Assembly (NCBI RefSeq): GCF_947623445.1
Contig: NC_135243.1
Coordinates: 17,182,479-17,246,478, forward strand
Length of the DNA: 64,000 bases
DNA from: Clavelina lepadiformis
Lineage: Eukaryota; Chordata; Ascidiacea; Aplousobranchia; Clavelinidae
Reading direction: 5' to 3'
Positions 52,501-63,913 of the stretch are shown piece after piece; position 1 is the stretch's first letter, and each line of letters begins with the position of its first letter. Under the pieces are notes generated by a model that saw only the letters and a list, made by a program, of their open reading frames with translations, searched no databases and had not been told where the DNA came from. A program made the position numbers and the translations under genes.

Positions 52501-53000
52501 GGAAAAATATAAACCTAAAAAATACAAGAAAATGGACACCAACACTAATGCAAAGAAGCCATTCATATCTGATCGCCCATCGAGGCTTTCTCTGGGGATC
52601 CTTTTACAAGAAGAAGAAATTATTCACAACTTCAAAGCAAGAAATTCGTTTAACAGACTGCAAATTCTGCAAATCTCAGAAAGATGACATCACCCATGTA
52701 TTAATTGAATGCCCCATAGCCAAAGAAATTCTCTCTCACATTCAATCAGATTTACTACAATGGTTTACAATAAATACCCCTCTCCACCAAAATTTAATTC
52801 TCTACAATAGCTTTCAAAAAGATACCAAAGACTCGGAAAAAATCCTACACTATCTGAACATTTTCAAATCAACCCTTATAGCACATAAAGAAGCCCTAGA
52901 TGAAGAAAATTCCTACATGACAGACAAAACTACGACAACCAACAGCATCCTCTGGAAAATTCGAACAAAATTTAAAAGACATTATCTCCTGGAAGATTGA
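49512..53000 (+). CDS. Keno-C ORF2: AP endonuclease, reverse transcriptase, CCHC
   Basis: 1162 aa. TINCNG (15-20), IQEAH with E44, GDFN (159-162), RIDRIY and SDH complete the endonuclease. Reverse transcriptase motifs include SSPGLDGLT, LDFTKAFD with D617, SCGVRQGCPLS, YADD (717-720) and ILGITFS. The C-terminal knuckle is C1050, C1053, H1062, C1067. The RT core is very similar to copies A. An internal Met at residue 7 is an alternative start. The first ATG is preferred because it puts TINCNG at the same residue as in copies A. Confidence 0.95.
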   Translation: MTTIKNMDNSLTLTTINCNGLTKSLQHIPFFIRKYHIDILAIQEAHRIDEKQLRIWQTRNNLTVFTNAPDKRERNKYFKAGTVLIIPNNVASQVKHHEIISKYRSQMIKLEIDSKAIIIVNSYLTSGTSSSSSIERIQQLEDIYQHLIATPHVDIIWLGDFNFVLENNDTINKITIRNDHRKMTECIQLLDIVDSFRLLHPNQKSYSYITAKASTRIDRIYCSKSLTSKLQQSIYISTAHLSDHIFGNLISLQTSHSRPNCQYKKTHWKLNDSLLEDPHICKQLKNEILLFAKKPLHAKHPLMWWEMLKKNIKRIIIHLASRKKKKIQTIINNHQSKLETLNVNLLPQSNQEIIQIKQKIQRLQEELHNGDRIRARITAVTDNEAPSQIFKLMEKKKQRKLNINQLQLDETDEDSITNNPISIQNTIHEFYTHLWTKNDNQNHIDEEEELSHYLSSIPSLPPDSQTTPSPFIHISEVKAAIIRLNKDSSPGLDGLTARFYQHFSEILAPLLQENFNNCYFSSSLTESQRSAIIRLIPKSGNKLLIKNWRPISILNMDYKILSIILKNRLTPLVTNFILDTQQCGIPGRSIDTILLNIQAALEQEKDNQDGLAILKLDFTKAFDKVNHNFFIRLLNKMNIPSSIVNWIKIIYDKPLAFIQTAHGLSQGITISCGVRQGCPLSMLIFTIVTNVLALKISNVPLPNCPTVRSVHLNLQQYADDTILLAKNTSTVAEALKIIKKFSHFSGLKLNENKSMFYISTDKLKTQISQKFPNIPIAATITILGITFSLTEDSATLNWEKTLCTLKKLNNLHKTRRLSILGRKYIINSLFLPHIMRTATLFIPPSKIRNSISNLIFKFLWYPRRLEPLARRKLIAPFKQGGLQILHAQSRIQSAFLYKIKRLSSENNKNSFFSNWAKHNIGTKLMKIAPNLFSNAIKYRPQPNFTWTKTLDIYDQANNNKKIMLLEEYNQKTLYQLILNDHQSPSIIYSQQQNMISWKNINLKNTRKWTPTLMQRSHSYLIAHRGFLWGSFYKKKKLFTTSKQEIRLTDCKFCKSQKDDITHVLIECPIAKEILSHIQSDLLQWFTINTPLHQNLILYNSFQKDTKDSEKILHYLNIFKSTLIAHKEALDEENSYMTDKTTTTNSILWKIRTKFKRHYLLED

Positions 53001-53544
53001 ACTCTCCTCTCGCCCACCAACAACAAACTCAAGATAAACAAGAAGAAGACTCTGCTTATTCTACACCTCTAATCTATACAATTCTCACCCTTCGTTATAT
53101 AATGTACTTACTTCTTTCACCCCCAAAACCCACTAAATATAACTTCCCCCCTCATTATAGAAACTATATTTTATCACACAACTAGGCCTAGAAATTTTTC
53201 GATGCCCCCTCTTAAACTTTTGCAAATATCCATTTGTTTTTTTTGTCTACTGTAAAACATATCTTATTGTAAATGTACTCTTTATTCTGAAATGTATACC
53301 ATAACTACATAACCCCCTCTTTTTTTTATCTACTTTCATCATAAATTATGAAACTTAACATAATATGTATATACTTATTGTAATTACCTGAAACCTGAAA
53401 ATTCATCATCTTCAACAACTTCTCAAACTTCTTCATGGACTGCACAACGAAATGAACATTACTCTACTTATACTGAAACCAACCATGATGATGATAATCC
53501 ATTTGCAATGCCTTTACAATCCAAAATGATGAAACAACACCATG

Positions 53545-53900
53545 CATGAACTCCACCCATAACTAAATCATCAATTACAACTTACAACCTGAAAAAAACT
53601 GATCAAAAACACTGGAATATCCTACTGGACATGATGTTGTACATGAAACATGCAACCCCACGCCGGTAAACTATATTACTACCTGTATTTTGCTCATAAA
53701 TATGTGTATATATATGTAAATATGTGTACTATATATACCATATCTAAAATTCTCAATTGCCACCTATAACCTGGGAAAAACCGGTTTAAAACACTGAATT
53801 ATCCTTTTAACCAATATATAATACATGAAACATGCAACCTCATAATGGTAATCCATATTATTAACTGTTTTTTACTGATAAATGTATGTGTAACATGTAT
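53545..53900 (+). repeat. Imperfect tandem repeat in Keno-C 3' UTR, period ~183 bp
   Basis: Two monomers share ACAACCTG/ATAACCTGGG, GAAAAA(C)CTG/CCGG, the 16-mer ACATGAAACATGCAAC (53642 and 53823) and GGTAA. This corresponds to the doublet in copies A. Edges are approximate. The AT-rich rest of the 3' UTR contains a TACCGGCTTTTT ... GGGATTCCCCTAAT motif at 53935-53965. A short frame at 53845-54042 crosses it but is not a gene. Confidence 0.75.
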
Positions 53901-54324
53901 TAACCTCTCCCAATCTTGGCCTAATCAAAAACCGTACCGGCTTTTTCCTGGGATTCCCCTAATGCAATCACTTCTCAAATCATATAATTTCGGCAAAATT
54001 CATATAATTCATAATAACTATTTTAATTTTTACTGGTTTTAACTGGAAAAATTACGGATTGGAATATCAATGCTCTATTGTCGTTCTTATGCATGGAAAT
54101 GTGTTTCTACATCACCTATAACCTACTGTGCTTATATTTTCTCATTTATTGTATATCGGACTTACCATATTATGACCACGTCTCCTTGGAATTTCCCAAA
54201 TGTGAAATCTCAATTTAATCCGCAAAATATTTTCTTTCCTGCTTGTTAAACCCGAAAACTATATTGTTTTTTTCTTTATTATTGAATTTTAATATCGTTA
54301 GAAAAAAAAAAAAAAAAAAAAAAA

Positions 54325-54481
54325 GTGTAGTATCTGTTCTTCTCAGTTTAATCCCTGGGACGCAGTTCATTGAACTGCTCTTCGATTAAACGGATTTTTG
54401 AACGGTGAACGACGCTAGGCGCTTGCGCCTGCTCGTTTGAGGGTTGTGCAGCTATTGCAGTACCTGCTGCTTCGGCCCATC
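54325..54481 (+). pseudogene. U2 3' part after Keno-C
   Basis: Promoterless U2 remainder with 3' box. Confidence 0.95.
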
Positions 54482-55078
54482 TCCCACCCTGGTGGGATAC
54501 TCTTGTTTGTATTAAAGTAGTCTGAGGAAAAGAAGAAGAGGAGGAGAAGGAGGGGAAAAAAAAAAAAAAAAAAAAGAAGACGATGGGCGGATGGATTGAT
54601 CGATGTCAAACGATCGATTAATGTCTATGGGATAAATGTTGTACACCTGCGTCACGGGTAAAATGAGAAATTGACTGTCGGCCCTGTGTGACAGCAGGAA
54701 TGGTTTGATAAAATGGATAAATCCCCGATTTATCTTGTGAAAGTTTCTTCAAGTCAACTGTGCTGCTGCTGCTGTTACTACATTTGTTGTGAGTACTAAT
54801 GAAAGCGATCGTTTTAGGGTATTTCCCAGTTTGATAGCAAAAAGCTGAAAAATGCAAGAAATGGCCTCCACGGGATAGACACAAAATATCTCCACTGTCA
54901 CGGTCCAATAACCATCAAGCAGCAAATCATGTGACTGGGCGGCGGCCAGAAGATTGTCGTCTGTCTGCTGGCTGGTTGAGTTCGTCAGTTTGGCGTCTTG
55001 TGGCGGGCGATATAGGAACGTTTGGAGGTCGAGGAGGATTTTGAGAAGAATAAAAAGAGTCCGGGAAGATTTAGAGGT

Positions 55079-55267
55079 ATCGCTTCTCGGCTCTCAAGAG
55101 CTAAGATCAAGTGTAGTATCTGTTCTTCTCAGTTTAATCCCTGGGACGCAGTTCATTGAACTGCTCTTCGATTAAACGGATTTTTGAACGGTGAACGACG
55201 CTAGGCGCTTGCGCCTGCTCGTTTGAGGGTTGTGCAGCTATTGCAGTACCTGCTGCTTCGGCCCATC
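55079..55267 (+). ncRNA. RNU2: U2 snRNA gene (intact copy 32)
   Basis: First complete gene after Keno-C. Confidence 0.96.
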
Positions 55268-55864
55268 TCCCACCCTGGTGGGATACTCTTGTTTGTATTA
55301 AAGTAGTCTGAGGAAAAGAAGAAGAGGAGGAGAAGGAGGGGAAAAAAAAAAAAAAAAAAAAGAAGACGATGGGCGGATGGATTGATCGATGTCAAACGAT
55401 CGATTAATGTCTATGGGATAAATGTTGTACACCTGCGTCACGGGTAAAATGAGAAATTGACTGTCGGCCCTGTGTGACAGCAGGAATGGTTTGATAAAAT
55501 GGATAAATCCCCGATTTATCTTGTGAAAGTTTCTTCAAGTCAACTGTGCTGCTGCTGCTGTTACTACATTTGTTGTGAGTACTAATGAAAGCGATCGTTT
55601 TAGGGTATTTCCCAGTTTGATAGCAAAAAGCTGAAAAATGCAAGAAATGGCCTCCACGGGATAGACACAAAATATCTCCACTGTCACGGTCCAATAACCA
55701 TCAAGCAGCAAATCATGTGACTGGGCGGCGGCCAGAAGATTGTCGTCTGTCTGCTGGCTGGTTGAGTTCGTCAGTTTGGCGTCTTGTGGCGGGCGATATA
55801 GGAACGTTTGGAGGTCGAGGAGGATTTTGAGAAGAATAAAAAGAGTCCGGGAAGATTTAGAGGT

Positions 55865-56053
55865 ATCGCTTCTCGGCTCTCAAGAGCTAAGATCAAGTGT
55901 AGTATCTGTTCTTCTCAGTTTAATCCCTGGGACGCAGTTCATTGAACTGCTCTTCGATTAAACGGATTTTTGAACGGTGAACGACGCTAGGCGCTTGCGC
56001 CTGCTCGTTTGAGGGTTGTGCAGCTATTGCAGTACCTGCTGCTTCGGCCCATC
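55865..56053 (+). ncRNA. RNU2: U2 snRNA gene (intact copy 33)
   Basis: Matches the reference copy. Confidence 0.96.
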
Positions 56054-56650
56054 TCCCACCCTGGTGGGATACTCTTGTTTGTATTAAAGTAGTCTGAGGA
56101 AAAGAAGAAGAGGAGGAGAAGGAGGGGAAAAAAAAAAAAAAAAAAAAGAAGACGATGGGCGGATGGATTGATCGATGTCAAACGATCGATTAATGTCTAT
56201 GGGATAAATGTTGTACACCTGCGTCACGGGTAAAATGAGAAATTGACTGTCGGCCCTGTGTGACAGCAGGAATGGTTTGATAAAATGGATAAATCCCCGA
56301 TTTATCTTGTGAAAGTTTCTTCAAGTCAACTGTGCTGCTGCTGCTGTTACTACATTTGTTGTGAGTACTAATGAAAGCGATCGTTTTAGGGTATTTCCCA
56401 GTTTGATAGCAAAAAGCTGAAAAATGCAAGAAATGGCCTCCACGGGATAGACACAAAATATCTCCACTGTCACGGTCCAATAACCATCAAGCAGCAAATC
56501 ATGTGACTGGGCGGCGGCCAGAAGATTGTCGTCTGTCTGCTGGCTGGTTGAGTTCGTCAGTTTGGCGTCTTGTGGCGGGCGATATAGGAACGTTTGGAGG
56601 TCGAGGAGGATTTTGAGAAGAATAAAAAGAGTCCGGGAAGATTTAGAGGT

Positions 56651-56839
56651 ATCGCTTCTCGGCTCTCAAGAGCTAAGATCAAGTGTAGTATCTGTTCTTC
56701 TCAGTTTAATCCCTGGGACGCAGTTCATTGAACTGCTCTTCGATTAAACGGATTTTTGAACGGTGAACGACGCTAGGCGCTTGCGCCTGCTCGTTTGAGG
56801 GTTGTGCAGCTATTGCAGTACCTGCTGCTTCGGCCCATC
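56651..56839 (+). ncRNA. RNU2: U2 snRNA gene (intact copy 34)
   Basis: Matches the reference copy. Confidence 0.96.
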
Positions 56840-57436
56840 TCCCACCCTGGTGGGATACTCTTGTTTGTATTAAAGTAGTCTGAGGAAAAGAAGAAGAGGA
56901 GGAGAAGGAGGGGAAAAAAAAAAAAAAAAAAAAGAAGACGATGGGCGGATGGATTGATCGATGTCAAACGATCGATTAATGTCTATGGGATAAATGTTGT
57001 ACACCTGCGTCACGGGTAAAATGAGAAATTGACTGTCGGCCCTGTGTGACAGCAGGAATGGTTTGATAAAATGGATAAATCCCCGATTTATCTTGTGAAA
57101 GTTTCTTCAAGTCAACTGTGCTGCTGCTGCTGTTACTACATTTGTTGTGAGTACTAATGAAAGCGATCGTTTTAGGGTATTTCCCAGTTTGATAGCAAAA
57201 AGCTGAAAAATGCAAGAAATGGCCTCCACGGGATAGACACAAAATATCTCCACTGTCACGGTCCAATAACCATCAAGCAGCAAATCATGTGACTGGGCGG
57301 CGGCCAGAAGATTGTCGTCTGTCTGCTGGCTGGTTGAGTTCGTCAGTTTGGCGTCTTGTGGCGGGCGATATAGGAACGTTTGGAGGTCGAGGAGGATTTT
57401 GAGAAGAATAAAAAGAGTCCGGGAAGATTTAGAGGT

Positions 57437-57625
57437 ATCGCTTCTCGGCTCTCAAGAGCTAAGATCAAGTGTAGTATCTGTTCTTCTCAGTTTAATCCCT
57501 GGGACGCAGTTCATTGAACTGCTCTTCGATTAAACGGATTTTTGAACGGTGAACGACGCTAGGCGCTTGCGCCTGCTCGTTTGAGGGTTGTGCAGCTATT
57601 GCAGTACCTGCTGCTTCGGCCCATC
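57437..57625 (+). ncRNA. RNU2: U2 snRNA gene (intact copy 35)
   Basis: Matches the reference copy. Confidence 0.96.
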
Positions 57626-58222
57626 TCCCACCCTGGTGGGATACTCTTGTTTGTATTAAAGTAGTCTGAGGAAAAGAAGAAGAGGAGGAGAAGGAGGGGA
57701 AAAAAAAAAAAAAAAAAAAGAAGACGATGGGCGGATGGATTGATCGATGTCAAACGATCGATTAATGTCTATGGGATAAATGTTGTACACCTGCGTCACG
57801 GGTAAAATGAGAAATTGACTGTCGGCCCTGTGTGACAGCAGGAATGGTTTGATAAAATGGATAAATCCCCGATTTATCTTGTGAAAGTTTCTTCAAGTCA
57901 ACTGTGCTGCTGCTGCTGTTACTACATTTGTTGTGAGTACTAATGAAAGCGATCGTTTTAGGGTATTTCCCAGTTTGATAGCAAAAAGCTGAAAAATGCA
58001 AGAAATGGCCTCCACGGGATAGACACAAAATATCTCCACTGTCACGGTCCAATAACCATCAAGCAGCAAATCATGTGACTGGGCGGCGGCCAGAAGATTG
58101 TCGTCTGTCTGCTGGCTGGTTGAGTTCGTCAGTTTGGCGTCTTGTGGCGGGCGATATAGGAACGTTTGGAGGTCGAGGAGGATTTTGAGAAGAATAAAAA
58201 GAGTCCGGGAAGATTTAGAGGT

Positions 58223-58411
58223 ATCGCTTCTCGGCTCTCAAGAGCTAAGATCAAGTGTAGTATCTGTTCTTCTCAGTTTAATCCCTGGGACGCAGTTCAT
58301 TGAACTGCTCTTCGATTAAACGGATTTTTGAACGGTGAACGACGCTAGGCGCTTGCGCCTGCTCGTTTGAGGGTTGTGCAGCTATTGCAGTACCTGCTGC
58401 TTCGGCCCATC
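58223..58411 (+). ncRNA. RNU2: U2 snRNA gene (intact copy 36)
   Basis: Matches the reference copy. Confidence 0.96.
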
Positions 58412-59008
58412 TCCCACCCTGGTGGGATACTCTTGTTTGTATTAAAGTAGTCTGAGGAAAAGAAGAAGAGGAGGAGAAGGAGGGGAAAAAAAAAAAAAAA
58501 AAAAAGAAGACGATGGGCGGATGGATTGATCGATGTCAAACGATCGATTAATGTCTATGGGATAAATGTTGTACACCTGCGTCACGGGTAAAATGAGAAA
58601 TTGACTGTCGGCCCTGTGTGACAGCAGGAATGGTTTGATAAAATGGATAAATCCCCGATTTATCTTGTGAAAGTTTCTTCAAGTCAACTGTGCTGCTGCT
58701 GCTGTTACTACATTTGTTGTGAGTACTAATGAAAGCGATCGTTTTAGGGTATTTCCCAGTTTGATAGCAAAAAGCTGAAAAATGCAAGAAATGGCCTCCA
58801 CGGGATAGACACAAAATATCTCCACTGTCACGGTCCAATAACCATCAAGCAGCAAATCATGTGACTGGGCGGCGGCCAGAAGATTGTCGTCTGTCTGCTG
58901 GCTGGTTGAGTTCGTCAGTTTGGCGTCTTGTGGCGGGCGATATAGGAACGTTTGGAGGTCGAGGAGGATTTTGAGAAGAATAAAAAGAGTCCGGGAAGAT
59001 TTAGAGGT

Positions 59009-59197
59009 ATCGCTTCTCGGCTCTCAAGAGCTAAGATCAAGTGTAGTATCTGTTCTTCTCAGTTTAATCCCTGGGACGCAGTTCATTGAACTGCTCTTCG
59101 ATTAAACGGATTTTTGAACGGTGAACGACGCTAGGCGCTTGCGCCTGCTCGTTTGAGGGTTGTGCAGCTATTGCAGTACCTGCTGCTTCGGCCCATC
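59009..59197 (+). ncRNA. RNU2: U2 snRNA gene (intact copy 37)
   Basis: Matches the reference copy. Confidence 0.96.
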
Positions 59198-59794
59198 TCC
59201 CACCCTGGTGGGATACTCTTGTTTGTATTAAAGTAGTCTGAGGAAAAGAAGAAGAGGAGGAGAAGGAGGGGAAAAAAAAAAAAAAAAAAAAGAAGACGAT
59301 GGGCGGATGGATTGATCGATGTCAAACGATCGATTAATGTCTATGGGATAAATGTTGTACACCTGCGTCACGGGTAAAATGAGAAATTGACTGTCGGCCC
59401 TGTGTGACAGCAGGAATGGTTTGATAAAATGGATAAATCCCCGATTTATCTTGTGAAAGTTTCTTCAAGTCAACTGTGCTGCTGCTGCTGTTACTACATT
59501 TGTTGTGAGTACTAATGAAAGCGATCGTTTTAGGGTATTTCCCAGTTTGATAGCAAAAAGCTGAAAAATGCAAGAAATGGCCTCCACGGGATAGACACAA
59601 AATATCTCCACTGTCACGGTCCAATAACCATCAAGCAGCAAATCATGTGACTGGGCGGCGGCCAGAAGATTGTCGTCTGTCTGCTGGCTGGTTGAGTTCG
59701 TCAGTTTGGCGTCTTGTGGCGGGCGATATAGGAACGTTTGGAGGTCGAGGAGGATTTTGAGAAGAATAAAAAGAGTCCGGGAAGATTTAGAGGT

Positions 59795-59983
59795 ATCGCT
59801 TCTCGGCTCTCAAGAGCTAAGATCAAGTGTAGTATCTGTTCTTCTCAGTTTAATCCCTGGGACGCAGTTCATTGAACTGCTCTTCGATTAAACGGATTTT
59901 TGAACGGTGAACGACGCTAGGCGCTTGCGCCTGCTCGTTTGAGGGTTGTGCAGCTATTGCAGTACCTGCTGCTTCGGCCCATC
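59795..59983 (+). ncRNA. RNU2: U2 snRNA gene (intact copy 38)
   Basis: Matches the reference copy. Confidence 0.96.
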
Positions 59984-60580
59984 TCCCACCCTGGTGGGAT
60001 ACTCTTGTTTGTATTAAAGTAGTCTGAGGAAAAGAAGAAGAGGAGGAGAAGGAGGGGAAAAAAAAAAAAAAAAAAAAGAAGACGATGGGCGGATGGATTG
60101 ATCGATGTCAAACGATCGATTAATGTCTATGGGATAAATGTTGTACACCTGCGTCACGGGTAAAATGAGAAATTGACTGTCGGCCCTGTGTGACAGCAGG
60201 AATGGTTTGATAAAATGGATAAATCCCCGATTTATCTTGTGAAAGTTTCTTCAAGTCAACTGTGCTGCTGCTGCTGTTACTACATTTGTTGTGAGTACTA
60301 ATGAAAGCGATCGTTTTAGGGTATTTCCCAGTTTGATAGCAAAAAGCTGAAAAATGCAAGAAATGGCCTCCACGGGATAGACACAAAATATCTCCACTGT
60401 CACGGTCCAATAACCATCAAGCAGCAAATCATGTGACTGGGCGGCGGCCAGAAGATTGTCGTCTGTCTGCTGGCTGGTTGAGTTCGTCAGTTTGGCGTCT
60501 TGTGGCGGGCGATATAGGAACGTTTGGAGGTCGAGGAGGATTTTGAGAAGAATAAAAAGAGTCCGGGAAGATTTAGAGGT

Positions 60581-60769
60581 ATCGCTTCTCGGCTCTCAAG
60601 AGCTAAGATCAAGTGTAGTATCTGTTCTTCTCAGTTTAATCCCTGGGACGCAGTTCATTGAACTGCTCTTCGATTAAACGGATTTTTGAACGGTGAACGA
60701 CGCTAGGCGCTTGCGCCTGCTCGTTTGAGGGTTGTGCAGCTATTGCAGTACCTGCTGCTTCGGCCCATC
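60581..60769 (+). ncRNA. RNU2: U2 snRNA gene (intact copy 39)
   Basis: Matches the reference copy. Confidence 0.96.
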
Positions 60770-61366
60770 TCCCACCCTGGTGGGATACTCTTGTTTGTAT
60801 TAAAGTAGTCTGAGGAAAAGAAGAAGAGGAGGAGAAGGAGGGGAAAAAAAAAAAAAAAAAAAAGAAGACGATGGGCGGATGGATTGATCGATGTCAAACG
60901 ATCGATTAATGTCTATGGGATAAATGTTGTACACCTGCGTCACGGGTAAAATGAGAAATTGACTGTCGGCCCTGTGTGACAGCAGGAATGGTTTGATAAA
61001 ATGGATAAATCCCCGATTTATCTTGTGAAAGTTTCTTCAAGTCAACTGTGCTGCTGCTGCTGTTACTACATTTGTTGTGAGTACTAATGAAAGCGATCGT
61101 TTTAGGGTATTTCCCAGTTTGATAGCAAAAAGCTGAAAAATGCAAGAAATGGCCTCCACGGGATAGACACAAAATATCTCCACTGTCACGGTCCAATAAC
61201 CATCAAGCAGCAAATCATGTGACTGGGCGGCGGCCAGAAGATTGTCGTCTGTCTGCTGGCTGGTTGAGTTCGTCAGTTTGGCGTCTTGTGGCGGGCGATA
61301 TAGGAACGTTTGGAGGTCGAGGAGGATTTTGAGAAGAATAAAAAGAGTCCGGGAAGATTTAGAGGT

Positions 61367-61555
61367 ATCGCTTCTCGGCTCTCAAGAGCTAAGATCAAGT
61401 GTAGTATCTGTTCTTCTCAGTTTAATCCCTGGGACGCAGTTCATTGAACTGCTCTTCGATTAAACGGATTTTTGAACGGTGAACGACGCTAGGCGCTTGC
61501 GCCTGCTCGTTTGAGGGTTGTGCAGCTATTGCAGTACCTGCTGCTTCGGCCCATC
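61367..61555 (+). ncRNA. RNU2: U2 snRNA gene (intact copy 40)
   Basis: Matches the reference copy. Confidence 0.96.
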
Positions 61556-62152
61556 TCCCACCCTGGTGGGATACTCTTGTTTGTATTAAAGTAGTCTGAG
61601 GAAAAGAAGAAGAGGAGGAGAAGGAGGGGAAAAAAAAAAAAAAAAAAAAGAAGACGATGGGCGGATGGATTGATCGATGTCAAACGATCGATTAATGTCT
61701 ATGGGATAAATGTTGTACACCTGCGTCACGGGTAAAATGAGAAATTGACTGTCGGCCCTGTGTGACAGCAGGAATGGTTTGATAAAATGGATAAATCCCC
61801 GATTTATCTTGTGAAAGTTTCTTCAAGTCAACTGTGCTGCTGCTGCTGTTACTACATTTGTTGTGAGTACTAATGAAAGCGATCGTTTTAGGGTATTTCC
61901 CAGTTTGATAGCAAAAAGCTGAAAAATGCAAGAAATGGCCTCCACGGGATAGACACAAAATATCTCCACTGTCACGGTCCAATAACCATCAAGCAGCAAA
62001 TCATGTGACTGGGCGGCGGCCAGAAGATTGTCGTCTGTCTGCTGGCTGGTTGAGTTCGTCAGTTTGGCGTCTTGTGGCGGGCGATATAGGAACGTTTGGA
62101 GGTCGAGGAGGATTTTGAGAAGAATAAAAAGAGTCCGGGAAGATTTAGAGGT

Positions 62153-62341
62153 ATCGCTTCTCGGCTCTCAAGAGCTAAGATCAAGTGTAGTATCTGTTCT
62201 TCTCAGTTTAATCCCTGGGACGCAGTTCATTGAACTGCTCTTCGATTAAACGGATTTTTGAACGGTGAACGACGCTAGGCGCTTGCGCCTGCTCGTTTGA
62301 GGGTTGTGCAGCTATTGCAGTACCTGCTGCTTCGGCCCATC
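62153..62341 (+). ncRNA. RNU2: U2 snRNA gene (intact copy 41)
   Basis: Matches the reference copy. Confidence 0.96.
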
Positions 62342-62938
62342 TCCCACCCTGGTGGGATACTCTTGTTTGTATTAAAGTAGTCTGAGGAAAAGAAGAAGAG
62401 GAGGAGAAGGAGGGGAAAAAAAAAAAAAAAAAAAAGAAGACGATGGGCGGATGGATTGATCGATGTCAAACGATCGATTAATGTCTATGGGATAAATGTT
62501 GTACACCTGCGTCACGGGTAAAATGAGAAATTGACTGTCGGCCCTGTGTGACAGCAGGAATGGTTTGATAAAATGGATAAATCCCCGATTTATCTTGTGA
62601 AAGTTTCTTCAAGTCAACTGTGCTGCTGCTGCTGTTACTACATTTGTTGTGAGTACTAATGAAAGCGATCGTTTTAGGGTATTTCCCAGTTTGATAGCAA
62701 AAAGCTGAAAAATGCAAGAAATGGCCTCCACGGGATAGACACAAAATATCTCCACTGTCACGGTCCAATAACCATCAAGCAGCAAATCATGTGACTGGGC
62801 GGCGGCCAGAAGATTGTCGTCTGTCTGCTGGCTGGTTGAGTTCGTCAGTTTGGCGTCTTGTGGCGGGCGATATAGGAACGTTTGGAGGTCGAGGAGGATT
62901 TTGAGAAGAATAAAAAGAGTCCGGGAAGATTTAGAGGT

Positions 62939-63127
62939 ATCGCTTCTCGGCTCTCAAGAGCTAAGATCAAGTGTAGTATCTGTTCTTCTCAGTTTAATCC
63001 CTGGGACGCAGTTCATTGAACTGCTCTTCGATTAAACGGATTTTTGAACGGTGAACGACGCTAGGCGCTTGCGCCTGCTCGTTTGAGGGTTGTGCAGCTA
63101 TTGCAGTACCTGCTGCTTCGGCCCATC
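62939..63127 (+). ncRNA. RNU2: U2 snRNA gene (intact copy 42)
   Basis: Matches the reference copy. Confidence 0.96.
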
Positions 63128-63724
63128 TCCCACCCTGGTGGGATACTCTTGTTTGTATTAAAGTAGTCTGAGGAAAAGAAGAAGAGGAGGAGAAGGAGGG
63201 GAAAAAAAAAAAAAAAAAAAAGAAGACGATGGGCGGATGGATTGATCGATGTCAAACGATCGATTAATGTCTATGGGATAAATGTTGTACACCTGCGTCA
63301 CGGGTAAAATGAGAAATTGACTGTCGGCCCTGTGTGACAGCAGGAATGGTTTGATAAAATGGATAAATCCCCGATTTATCTTGTGAAAGTTTCTTCAAGT
63401 CAACTGTGCTGCTGCTGCTGTTACTACATTTGTTGTGAGTACTAATGAAAGCGATCGTTTTAGGGTATTTCCCAGTTTGATAGCAAAAAGCTGAAAAATG
63501 CAAGAAATGGCCTCCACGGGATAGACACAAAATATCTCCACTGTCACGGTCCAATAACCATCAAGCAGCAAATCATGTGACTGGGCGGCGGCCAGAAGAT
63601 TGTCGTCTGTCTGCTGGCTGGTTGAGTTCGTCAGTTTGGCGTCTTGTGGCGGGCGATATAGGAACGTTTGGAGGTCGAGGAGGATTTTGAGAAGAATAAA
63701 AAGAGTCCGGGAAGATTTAGAGGT

Positions 63725-63913
63725 ATCGCTTCTCGGCTCTCAAGAGCTAAGATCAAGTGTAGTATCTGTTCTTCTCAGTTTAATCCCTGGGACGCAGTTC
63801 ATTGAACTGCTCTTCGATTAAACGGATTTTTGAACGGTGAACGACGCTAGGCGCTTGCGCCTGCTCGTTTGAGGGTTGTGCAGCTATTGCAGTACCTGCT
63901 GCTTCGGCCCATC
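63725..63913 (+). ncRNA. RNU2: U2 snRNA gene (intact copy 43)
   Basis: Last complete gene; its 3' box is inside the window but the spacer is cut off. Confidence 0.96.

Larger units (their letters stand above)
47980..54324 (+). mobile_element. Keno-like LINE, lineage C (Tx1 clade, U2-specific), full length
   Basis: 6345 bp, sense to U2. Parts: 5' UTR 47980-48416, ORF1 48417-49469, 42-nt gap, ORF2 49512-53000, 3' UTR 53001-54301, A23 tail 54302-54324. Target duplication GTGTAGTATCTG (47968-47979 and 54325-54336). Coding and 3' UTR sequences group it with copies A, but its 5' UTR aligns better with Keno-B. The terminal TTGAATTTTAATATCGTT matches copies A. Both ORFs are open. Confidence 0.95.
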
